A DNA stretch of 64,000 nucleotides from Avena insularis (taxonomy: Eukaryota > Streptophyta > Magnoliopsida > Poales > Poaceae): contig CM042697.1 in the NCBI GenBank assembly GCA_023614405.1, forward strand, positions 156,836,149 through 156,900,148. The letters are read 5' to 3'. Shown here piece after piece: positions 10,185 to 19,701 of the stretch. Position numbers and translations under genes: made by a program. Numbering within the stretch: the stretch's first letter is position 1; each line of letters opens with the position of its first letter. The notes under the pieces are model-generated. The model did no database searches and was not told the origin of the DNA. It was given only the letters and a program-made list of their open reading frames with translations.

Positions 10185-12385
10185 AAAACATTGCAATAGA
10201 ATGATCCATCATTCCAAGGTTTTCATAACCATTTTTCCACCAAGTAAACCCATCGAAAGTTGATCAAGTTTTATGCTTATCACTAGCATCTACAGGTGGG
10301 GGTAGTACTAATGAGGGGTGGTGAACTAGTGGAGTTTCAACTAAGTACAACCTTATATCTTATGATGATATCAAGGTTTCTAACTTAGGCCAAATTTTAT
10401 GCTCTTTATGCAACCTTCAGAATCTTTCTAGTATCTACAAGTCACTTAAGTCAACTCAAATTAAAGCTTTGATAAAGAAATAAAGTAAGAAGCTTGCAAA
10501 TAAAACTAGGATTGGTTTATCAAGTGGGTATGATCACATATGCTTAAGGCATATAGTAGGCATGGTAACAAGCAAGTATTTGCTTGCACAAAATCAGTAT
10601 AAGCTTGCTAAATTGCAAGTGTTAGCTTGCATAGGTCAACTTGATTAATAAGGCTTGCCTTTGGCAGAGCAGTGGTTGAAGTTCTCCTCGGCTTCTTCTT
10701 CGTAGTATCCTTCTTCCTCCTCGTATCCTTCGTCGGTACTAGCGTCTATGAATAAATACGAGGTACACAATCACCAAACAATACTTAACTACTTGCAATC
10801 ATCACACACAAGGGTCCTATATATGATCTAGCATCATCTCTAACATTACAAGGTTAAGGCTTGATTTAATTCCTTTTATTTTTAGAAAAGTAATTTCTAC
10901 TCATTGAAAAACTACTTAAGTTTTAATATTCTCCAAACCAAACATGGGATCATGTTGACACATGTCATCAACACATATTGTATTCCATGGGAATGTGATT
11001 TAAAGTGGTGTCACAATTTAATAAGGTTTTACCCTTTTATTCTAATTAATTAAGGTGGCTAGAAATGCCTATGTAGCATTCTTTTATTACTTGAACATCA
11101 TTTCTGCAAGTAAACCTATATATTTTTCTATATTCTGAAAGGTATGGTTAAATGTGATTTTTGAGAGTTGGAATCAACTCAAAAGCTATTATGGTTTAAA
11201 TTTGAAAAATGTTTGAATGCAGAAAAGCTTCTGCCTTGTTATTTTTACTAAGGATGATCTAGAGATCCAAATGACTTGAATCTAACGGTCTTGGATTCAG
11301 CATTCACAGACCTTTCCAACAAAATTGGTTTCATTCAAATTGGTGCACTGAATCGATCTAGGTTGATTTTTTAAGTTGGGTACAGAAGTGTGTTTGACTT
11401 AAAATAGAAAAGATTTAATTCAAATCACTGGGCTGCGCGGGAAAAGTTAACGGGCCGGCCTGCTAAGCGCAGTGCTCCCGCGGGCTGCTTAAGTGGGTGT
11501 CCCCACTAATCAGTGACACGGGGCTGGGCGAAGCGGTATGGGGCAACGTGGGTCGTTCGATCTGATTCTAATCCAACGGCTGGGAGTCATCGTCGACGCG
11601 AGACAACGCCGGCGAGAACGAAACCTAGCGCGGCCAGTGAGGGGTGTTGGGGGCTCACTGGGGTGTAGGCGAGGGTCGGCGAGGCGGGCGAACGACGAAG
11701 TCGACGACGCGAACTCAGGGGTGGTCGCGGCAGCTCCTGGGGTGGACGAAATCGATGGCTCCCTTCTTCTCCAGAGGCGGCGGGCTCCGGTGAAATTCTG
11801 GCGGGGTGGTGCTTGCCTTGCTCTGAGAACGGTGTGGCACGATCAGTGAGGAGAGGGGAGTGAGTTGGTGTGAATAAATCGAGCGGGAGTGGCCTCTATT
11901 TATAGTCGAGCAAGGGGACCGTCGGGGCGCACGGTGAGCTCGTCGGGGGCGATGTTACAGGCGGCTATTGGCATGGGCAAGGGTAGGGGACCGTGTGGTG
12001 TCTCCTGGCGATGCTCAACGACATGGTTTTGAGGCATGGGGCGGTGCGTCTTGGTCTGGAACGAGCGATGCTCTGCGCGGCAGAGGTGGCGTCTTTGACG
12101 GCGAGTGGTGGCTATGCGTCACGGGGCGGCAAACGGGGACGTCTGGCGGTCTCCTGGGTTGGTGGGGATTGTGTATGCAAGCGGTGAGGGAGGCGCGCGG
12201 TCTGTGGGCTTCGGTCGTGGGTGGTGCTCTGGCGCACCCTCGGCATGGTCTCTGGCGGTCTGGGCGCGGTTCGTGCGTGTGGTCCAGGGCTTGGCAAGGC
12301 TCGAGCAGTGGACAGGGAGTGGCGGTGGACGGTGGGCTGTCTCCCAGACAAGGTAAGAGCGCGAGCGCTCTCTAGGCTGCCTCCT
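10185..12385 (-). mobile_element. Truncated LTR-like sequence K
   Basis: An AT-rich part (10185-11430) is followed by a GC-rich part (11430-12385). This resembles the middle of the long minus-strand LTRs of element J. A strong minus-strand TATA box (TATAAATA, 11897-11904) supports an LTR reading leftward. Open frames in the GC-rich part overlap on both strands, lack family resemblance, and are judged chance. T1 appears to have inserted into it, and its right end abuts the gag of element A. Family and ends are uncertain. Confidence 0.45.
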
Positions 12386-13121
12386 CAGCTGCCGCGTAGT
12401 TGTTGACAATGTGAACCATTCCCTCGAAAGTGAGGATACCCGCGACCTTCTGCCTTCTTAGCGTATGCCGGAGAAGCGTACCGCGGTCTAGTCCTTCCAC
12501 AAAATGATAGATGGAATCATCACTGGGGTAATGCTCCAGGTCGGCCCGTATACGGAGCCACCTGGCTAGGTAATCGCGGGGGTTTTCACCCTCTCTCTAA
12601 ACACAACACGCCAGATCGAAGATAGTCACCACGCCGACGAACTTGGATCTCTGTTGTCCAGACGCACGGGCGAAGCCGGCGGACTTGCATCGATCTTCCA
12701 CCATTATATCCTGCATAGGGGCGGTTTGGTTGGACCTTGAATTTTTCCGATCTATGCCGGCAAACTCCGATGCGAGATCTGACTTCGATCCTTCCGCGAA
12801 CATATCCTGCCCGTAGATGGTCCGTGCGGGTCTTGACGCTCCTCCGACTTCCAGGGAACTAGTGCCCGAGTCGGTATCGCCGATGAAGAGGTGGATGTCC
12901 CCGACTGGGACGATCGAGCAGCGGGTGCGGTTCGTCTTTGCCGGGATCCAGAACTCCTCGGGAAGGACGATCGGAACGTTGCCGAAGAAGAGAACACGGC
13001 CGATGGCTACGGTTTCGCCGATTCCCGCGAAGAGCTTGGACCTCGCCCGTTGTAGATCCTGAAGCGCCTCTTGCCCCACGATGGGCGCCAACTTTCATGA
13101 TATTGCCGACGAGTATGCCAT
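12386..13121 (-). pseudogene. gag: Gag start of Tat element A
   Basis: An ATG lies inside the LTR (13119-13121). The frame crosses the LTR end and primer-binding site but meets a TGA at codon 9, then stays open to a stop near 12597. The leader reads GQEALQDLQRARSKLFAG and later GDIHLFIGDTDSGTS. After the stop, a gag-like helical module follows (YLARWLRIRADLEHYPSDD, then FVEGLDRGTLL). The remainder is cut at about 12385 by K. Gag proteins form the particle that packages element RNA. Confidence 0.65.
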
Positions 13122-13625
13122 GGAGGGGTCCTCACAGAGCGTTTTTAGAGACGTGGGGTAAGGCGGAAGGTTGGCGGGTACGAGGTAACATAGCTTACCC
13201 AGGTTCAGATCCCACGACGGTGGCAGGATCCTACTCCTTCTATAAATCACTATAATGGCAATACGCCGAGTTACAGGGATCGGTTCGCTGTGCGTGATAT
13301 GAGTTGTGTCTAACTTGTTCCCTAAAGGCTCCCATAGGTCCGGCTTATATAGTCGCCAGGTCCTAGGGTTATAGGCAAAGTCCTAGCCGGACAGGTTACA
13401 GAGTCGTATACGGTACACAACTAGTCTAGCGTGTCTTGCACTCCAAGGCTCCGGGTACATCGGTGACTCCTCTGTAGCCTTCCTTTATCCGACATGGGCA
13501 TCCCTTCTAGATCTATCTAATTGGGCCGCCCAGTAGGCCATGGGCCTTGCTACCAACTGTGGGCCACCCAGGTTATCCGGATTAGAGACATTCTATGATG
13601 ATACCCATATAGCATATCCCCAACA
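13093..13625 (-). repeat. 5' LTR of Tat element A (533 bp)
   Basis: On the minus strand it begins TGTTGGGGATATGC at 13625, with a TATA box (TATATAA) at 13345-13351. It ends at 13093, where the usual terminal CA is changed. A primer-binding site (TTGGCGCCCATCGTGGGG) follows at about 13074-13091. It is homologous to the LTRs at 18595-19102 and 39427-39959. It lies directly against the Athila gag of L, so A probably inserted there (flank GTTTC). Confidence 0.85.
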
Positions 13626-13644
13626 GTTTCCTTACCTCTAACAG

Positions 13645-14367
13645 CTAGTATAAGCTCATCCACTTAGCATTGAGTTCTTCATTTTCTTGAGGTGTAACGG
13701 AGTTCACCTTCTTTGTGTTTGATCTTTCGACATGCCATTGGGCATGGTTGTCTTGCATATTGTCTAGCAGCTGCTTTGCATCGGTAATTTTCTTACCCAT
13801 AGATGTTCCTCCAGCAACTGTATCTAGCATAGACTTAGACACAGAGTTAAGAGCATTATAAAATAAATGGAGAATTAACCAATCTTCTATCCCATGGTTG
13901 GGACAGTTTCTCATGCATTCTTTCCTTCTCTCCCATGCAAGCGCTAGTGGCTCACGCTCTTCCTGTCTAAAACCAGTAATATTATACCTGAGTTGCATAG
14001 TCTTTGTAGGTGGAAAGAATTTAGTCATAAATAAAGAAGTACATTCCACCCATGATGCAATACTATTTCTAGGCAAATATAGCAACCATTCTTTTGCTCT
14101 TCCTCTAAGAGAGAAAGGAAATAAGCGCAACTTGACCGCATCGGGGTCAACATCTTTAATGCACATCATATCACTTATTTCAGTTAAAGTATTTAAGTGC
14201 ATACTTGCATCTTCAATAACAGAGCCTCCAAATTGATTCTGTTGAACCAAAATTAAATAGTAGGGATTAATTTCATAATCCTCAGTAGCAATTGTTGGCT
14301 GAGTAATAGGAGTACGCAAATAATCATTGTTGGGACTTGTAAACTCCCCTAGCTTATTTTTAGCCAT
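13645..14367 (-). CDS. gag: Athila-type gag, partial
   Basis: The frame is open for 240 codons from ATG at 14367, then meets a stop at 13645, next to the A junction. It holds a retrotransposon gag (capsid) domain, with GRAKEWLLYLP followed by SWVECTSLFMTKFFP and FYNALN. The N-terminus (YLRTPITQPTI) is typical of Athila Gag. No zinc knuckle remains, so the C-terminal part is missing. Gag assembles the virus-like particle. Upstream there is only leader to the primer-binding site. Confidence 0.85.
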   Translation of the reverse strand: MAKNKLGEFTSPNNDYLRTPITQPTIATEDYEINPYYLILVQQNQFGGSVIEDASMHLNTLTEISDMMCIKDVDPDAVKLRLFPFSLRGRAKEWLLYLPRNSIASWVECTSLFMTKFFPPTKTMQLRYNITGFRQEEREPLALAWERRKECMRNCPNHGIEDWLILHLFYNALNSVSKSMLDTVAGGTSMGKKITDAKQLLDNMQDNHAQWHVERSNTKKVNSVTPQENEELNAKWMSLY

Positions 14368-14542
14368 ACTTCCTATGTTTTTGGATTTTCTTAAACAAGT
14401 ACTAATAATGATAAAAATAAGAATTAAAAGACTAACTAATTTTTTTGGTTTTTTTTAAAAGATTCAAGGCAAACTAACAAAATTAAAAACAAGAACTAAA
14501 ACTAGCAAGGTTCCTACTAACTTCACCAGGGTAGCTATTGCT

Positions 14543-14560
14543 TCCCCGACAACGGCACCA
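14543..14560 (-). promoter_or_regulatory. Primer-binding site of Athila element L
   Basis: On the minus strand it reads TGGTGCCGTTGTCGGGGA. It differs at two positions from the Athila primer-binding site complementary to tRNA-Asp; both could be C-to-T changes. Confidence 0.75.
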
Positions 14561-14601
14561 GAAAAAGGGTTGATACCTTTGATCCGGATTATCGATGTAG
14601 T

Positions 14602-15836
14602 ATAGCTCTTTTTTAAAATTTTAACACTGTGAGGTAACTGCCCCACTACAATTTATTGAATAAACAAAGCAAGGTTTACGAGGATAACAAAATAAGAAAG
14701 ATACCTACACCCAAACTATACAGATATATACAACCCACATATACATAGCAACATTAAGGCAAAGCATCAATCCAAGACAGAAGCTCAGCTTTATGTTTGG
14801 CCTTAATCCTATATTGCAACAAGGTCATATCATGAATGAATTTATCCCTCCATTTAGCAAAAGTAGGTCTGTTGTTGTTGATTTTTTTTCCATTTCTAAG
14901 CAACTTTTTCATTTCTAAGCAACCAGATATTCCAGCATGCGGTAATAAGCACCTCCATGAAGAAAGGTTTATTAAAAGACCTTCTAGCGTGAGAAACAAC
15001 ATGCTGCAGATCATCATGAGGCTGCCAAATGATTTGTAGATAGTTCCAGATGCGCAAGCTGAAGTTACACTCGAAAAATAAGTGAATCCAATCCTCATAC
15101 ACATGCAAAGGGCAAAGCTCACAATGAGTGTCCTTAGTAACATTCCAGTGCCTTCTTTGAAGCAAGTCCCTAGTGTTAAGTCTGTCCCTCAAAAGTAACC
15201 AAGAAAAAACCTTCGTCTTCATCATACATCCCAATTTCCAAATCCATCTATACACATTAGGCACATGGATGTGCGCATGGAACAGCTTATAAAACAAACT
15301 GGGTGAGTACCCTTCACCCCATTCATACATCCACACATCATCCTGAGTAGAGAGAGGGTTATTTACCAAAAATCCCCGGTAGTTCTTCTAGCTCTTGGTA
15401 TGCCACCATAGACAGGGGTAAAAATAAAAGTGTATGAATGTCCTGAACTGAGTAAACATGAGCTATAGAAAAGTTTTCATTCAGCACATATGAAAAAAGC
15501 CTAGGGAACCTTTCCTTAAGAGGATGTTTGCTGCCCTGTAACTCCCAATTGTCCAACCAAAACAAGAATGTGTCCCCTCTACCCAAAGTAACTACAGCAA
15601 AAACACAAAAAATGTCAACTTGCTTGAGTACGTCCCGCCACCAAAAAGATACACACATATTCTCCACATGTGGCACTTTATCAGAGTAGTAATAACTTTT
15701 AATCAGACAAACCCAAGGTATATCCTTGTTGTTATAGAATTTATCTAGGAACTTGATAAGCAACGCTGCATTTTTTCCTGGAAATCGACCACTCCAAGAC
15801 CTCCCTGTTCCTTTGGCAAGCAAACAATTTCTCACG
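14602..15836 (-). pseudogene. L1-type LINE fragment, 3' end of ORF2
   Basis: The minus-strand frames show the tail of a plant LINE reverse transcriptase: the GGLGV region, NAALLIKFLDKFYN and KDIPWV. The zf-RVT domain follows (VFSWLLLRDRLNTRDLLQRR, then CELCPLHVYEDWIHLFFEC). LINEs copy by target-primed reverse transcription and are often 5'-truncated, as here. A frameshift at an A-run near 15775 and a stop at 15359 break the frame. The 3' end is A-rich near 14610-14625 (minus ATTTTAAAAAAG). Confidence 0.85.
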
Positions 15837-15906
15837 CTGCAAGAGAAGGCCTAGGTTTATCGAATCCTTGAGAAGCAGAAAGCAGAGTGAGATTACATAA
15901 ACATAC

Positions 15907-16023
15907 CTTCGGCAGTTTCAGAATTCCTTTTGTGTTTTCACCAGACCAAGAGTTTGCGATCGTTTTGTTTGTTCTTGACGATGGAGGGAGAGAGGGCCTA
16001 GGGTCTTCGGTTTTCACCAGTAG
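15907..16023 (-). other. Exon-like segment upstream of the LINE
   Basis: These 117 bases (39 codons, no stop) sit between a strong acceptor (TTTTTTGCACAG) and a donor (CGAAG|GTATGT). A 70-bp intron-like stretch ending TCTCTTGCAG follows, directly before the LINE. The peptide matches no family I know. It could be a captured host exon or chance. Confidence 0.35.
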
Positions 16024-17007
16024 CTGTGCAAAAAATCTAATGGGAATAATAGATAATAATAAAGTATGCATGTAGTCGTTAGAGCAAGATAATTCTATGT
16101 GGGCAGTGCATCCAAAAATGTTATCGCCTCTGCACCCGCTTATAGAAATAACCTAATAGTCTCATCCATAGAAGAAAGAGAACAAATGATATGCATTGTG
16201 ATGTCACCGTTAATCCCAAGTAAATTCCTCACATACAGCCGTACTACCACTTCTGTCACCGGGGTTCCCATCCTGCAGATCAATCATTACACACACTCCC
16301 TTTACCTCGATCAATACTCAGGGTCTTGGGTACCTGACAAGTCTTTAGATTGAGGCAAGAGAGGGTACTAAAATCATCATGTCATACAAACTAATACATG
16401 ATCCCATCTATGATAAATAACACATAGAGAATTACTCACACATAGAGATGAAATCAACAATCATAAACATTGTAATAGAGATCATAAAGTTGATAGCAAA
16501 TAATCTTACAATGTCGCTAATTGGAGAAGAGATCTACTATTACAAGTGGTGGAAGATAGCTATGGTGGTGGAGAAGGGTTTAGAGGTTTAGATCTAGATC
16601 TATTCCTCCATCATAGTGGCTTCTGGTGGCAGGGGAGTTAAGGTCAAAAAGAAGTGTTGTTTCCTGTAGCTTGAACCCTCTTTATATAGGGGTCCCTTAA
16701 CGAAAGTTGTTCTGTTTGACCTAATGAAGTCGCTGCAAACTATATGGCCGGAATAAAATTCCGGTTGTGTAGTTGGTCGTTAAAGCTTCAACATTAACTT
16801 CATGGCTCCTGGTTTCTTTGACGTGTTGGAAATCTCGTATCTTTGGCATTTATGTAGTGATTCCCATCATCATACGTCATTATCCGCAGGGAAAAATAGC
16901 AAGAAAGGATTGCATAACCCTTTGATCATTAGGAATTAGTGGCACGATTTAGAGAGATATTTCATCAAATATATGTATAATATCTAGTTTAAATGCGGAC
17001 ATGGATG

Positions 17008-18156
17008 GCTATCCTGAGCTCTAGAAGGAGCTAGATGAGGTGTCCCGGCTTCGATGGCAAATGGCTGAGATGGATAGGAAGCACCGGGATGAGATCGAGG
17101 GTTTGCACCAAGAGTTTGCCGAGGACAAGGACCAGCTGCAAGGCAAGGTCAAAAAGACTGAAGAGCTTTCTCAAAGATGCTGAGTCTTTGTTGACTTTGG
17201 CTCAGCAGGATTTTGATGCCCTTCAGACAAAGTCCAAGACTTGGAAGCTAAACTCGGCCGTATCAATGCATATCTTGGTAGTGTGTTCTTACTCTTTCAT
17301 TATGCTTTCTAACATGCTCCTATGACTATCATTTTATGATACTTGCCTTATTTTGATAGAGAATTCCCCTGAAGCCAACATGTTTTCCCTCAGAGCTATT
17401 AAGAGGGTCGGTCTGAAGCAGGCGAGCCTACCACTTCCGATGCCGAATACACCATTGATGAGAACCTGGCTGTCCTGTCTGCTCGAACAAATACTATGAA
17501 ATCTTACGTGGTCGATCTGCTAAAGGCCGAGAGCCGCGTCTTCAGGACACTGTGGCCCCAAGAGAAAATTCCCAAAACCATTGATGTGTTGGCAGAAAAA
17601 ACTTATGCTCGCTGAAGAGAGGCTGGATCAGTGGCACGAGTCAGCTGGCCGGGCTGCTACATACAAGGTTCTTTCCTTTGTTATTTCATGGTACGAGACT
17701 ATCAACCTTGATGTCTTGCAAAACATACAGGAAGGTGCCAAGTGGACCTATGACCCGAAGCTCATCTAGCGATGCCAAGAGCGAGCCTATTCTTTCCTTT
17801 AGTACACCAATGTGCATGCTTGGTGCGATGGGCTGAGCTTCCTAGACGTGGTGGCATAGGTGGAAGAGGAACTTGAGGATGAAGAAGAGGAAGGCGACAG
17901 TGAAGACACCGAGTCAGATGTCCCAGCAATAGATGAACCGCCTATCCCAGCTGCCGACATTGACGCTCCAGGTCCAGGCCCTACTGGCTCATCTTCTGGT
18001 GCAGATGTCATATATACTACATCTATTTTGGTGGTATTCTTGATGCCAAATCACTTTGGGGCAAGTCCCCGAGTTTCTTTTCTTGTTCCCCAACTCCATA
18101 ACCTTAGCTCCTTTCTACCTTTTTTGGCGTTCGACATTAGAGTCTCAAAATCGTAA
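17008..18156 (+). pseudogene. 3' part of the antisense gene of Tat element D
   Basis: It is homologous to the last exons of the T1 antisense gene. A coiled coil (RLRWQMAEMDRKHRDEIEGL) leads to the conserved WHESAGRAATYKVLSFVISW region (about 17630-17690), then VHAWCDGLSFL and an acidic Glu/Asp tail (about 17855-17930). An 82-bp intron with GT..AG ends lies at 17278-17359. Stops and shifts occur at about 17180 and 17767. The 5' exons are cut off by Athila element L. Function unknown. Confidence 0.75.
17278..17359 (+). other. Intron in the antisense gene of D (82 bp)
   Basis: The donor is CTTG|GTAGTG and the acceptor is TTTTGATAG after a T-rich stretch. The length matches the short introns of the T1 copy. 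Confidence 0.6.
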
Positions 18157-18594
18157 CAGTTAAGTTAACAATACTTGAAACTATGAGATTTGATGCAAAG
18201 TCATCCAACATAGTAGTCGACATATCTTGCAAGGGGTTAGTTGAAAACAGAATGTCGGCTCGCTCTTTTTTCCTTTCCTTAGTCGTTTCTATGTTTATTC
18301 ACCCTTTGTCTTTTGCTCTTGCTTGCCATGAAGCCGGGTTTTTGGACAACAACTAAGTGGAAAAGTTGACTCTTGGTGTTTAAACACTACTAATCCGATA
18401 TAAGAAATAGGAGAGCTATGCTAGCCGACATAAAAACAAAATGCATCAATTAATAATTAACAAGTTACGAGGGGGAGTCCTCGAGTCAATTTTGGAGTTT
18501 CGTCATTTTATTGATAGCACATAGCCGGCATAAATATCTGACATATGAGAGTTCAGAGATACATCCATAGCCTTGCTAGGTATAGAAAGAACGA
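18157..18594. other. Spacer of D between antisense gene and pol end
   Basis: No gene seen. A G-rich motif (minus GACTCGAGGACTCCCCC) at about 18468-18486 is of the same kind as the repeated polypurine-like motifs in T1 and T2. Confidence 0.5.
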
Positions 18595-19102
18595 TGTCGT
18601 GGTATTGCCGATGAGTACGGCATGGATCGGTCCTCATAGAGTGTGTTTAGAGAGGTGGGGGAAGGCGACAAGTTGGCGGGTACGAGGTAACACAGCTTAT
18701 CTAGGTTTAGATCCCACTACGGTGGTGGAATCCTACTGTTGATATAAATCTCTATAATGGAAGTACGCCGAGTTACAGGGATCGGTTCACTGTGCGCGAT
18801 ATGAGTTGATTGATATGAGTCGTATATAGTCGCCAGATCCTAGGGTTATAGGGCAAGTCCTAGCTAGACAGGTCACAGAGTCCTACACGTCTACTAACTA
18901 GTCTAACATGTCTTGCACTCCAAGGCTCTGGGTATATCGGTGATTCCATCGTAGCCTTCCTTTATCCGGCACGGGCCTCCCTTTTGGATCCACCTAACTG
19001 GGCCACCTAGCAGGCCATGGGCCTTGCTACCAACTGTGGGCCACCCGAGTTAACCAGATTAGAGACATGCAATGGTGACACCCATTTAGCATATCCCCAA
19101 CA
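18595..19102 (-). repeat. 3' LTR of Tat element E (508 bp)
   Basis: On the minus strand it runs from TGTTGGGGATATGC to ACCACGACA. The polypurine tract is adjacent at 19103-19114 (minus CTTCGGGGATAC). Compared with the LTR at 39427-39959 it lacks about 30 bases beside the TATA box. It keeps CGA at codon 9 of the LTR-encoded gag start (ATG at 18621-18623), where the other two copies have TGA. Confidence 0.9.
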
Positions 19103-19547
19103 GTATCCCCGAAGAACTGCGAGATCTTGCGCCGTCTTTCCTCTTTAGATTGAATGCTCCATCTAGATGAATGTCGTCAAATCGTCAAGCAACATCTTTT
19201 AATCCTCCCAAGAACCCTGCAATTTTCTCCGTCTTTGATATGAAAGTCGGAGAATCACTGAGCTTTACATCTTACTCTTCTCGTAGCTGGACAGGATCCG
19301 TCCATGCCGAAATCTTTAGATGGGACTGTTCATCTGTACATGTTAGTGAGATGTTGTAGAACATAGGTCAGTGGTGCCACATAAATCACACATGCAAAGA
19401 ACGTAATCATAGCCATTTTCCCACGTGAAGGATCCAAAACATTGGCGGCTGCGGTGGGAATGTGGCAAAATTACCGCACACATTCACGCACGTGCTATCC
19501 ACGCATCAACCATTGGATCAACTTGCACGAATCTTGACGCCAAGGGC

Positions 19548-19556
19548 TATATATTT
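19548..19556 (+). promoter_or_regulatory. TATA box for the antisense gene of E
   Basis: The sequence TATATATTT lies about 150 bases before the ATG at 19702. The stretch between is C/T-rich and contains AAAACCCTAAATCC, like many plant 5' leaders. Confidence 0.6.
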
Positions 19557-19701
19557 TAACCATGGTGACATTTTTATCTTTTCACCTCATTCTCCCTTGC
19601 ATCATCGTCTTCCTCTAGCCCAAGCCCCTCTTCAAGCTCATTGCATGCAAAGAGTAAAACCCTAAATCCTCCCAATTTCCAACCCATCTCCCTCCGCTTC
19701 A

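Larger units (their letters stand above)
13626..16990 (-). mobile_element. Athila-lineage Ty3/gypsy element L, partial
   Basis: Reading leftward: a 5' LTR, a primer-binding site of tRNA-Asp type, and gag, which is cut by element A at 13626. A LINE sits in the LTR end. The right boundary at about 16990 is approximate; beyond it lies the antisense gene of D. I could not find a target duplication. Confidence 0.7.
14571..16990 (-). repeat. 5' LTR of L, interrupted by a LINE
   Basis: A TATA box (TATATAAA, minus) lies at 16681-16688. The LTR end is taken near 14571 (minus ..GGTATCA). The LINE and an exon-like piece occupy about 14602-16069. The outer end is not sharply defined. Confidence 0.55.
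16991..18594 (-). mobile_element. Tat element D, left part (antisense-gene region)
   Basis: This is the part of D beyond its pol, separated from 39960-47482 by insertion of E. The 5 bases before E are AACGA and those after it are GACGA. The aORF fragment reads on the plus strand, opposite to D, as expected. The rest of the antisense gene and the 3' LTR of D are not in the window. Confidence 0.75.

Noticed and set aside
11968..12409. Several overlapping open frames on both strands
   Set aside because: They arise from GC-rich LTR sequence, have no family resemblance and contradict each other.
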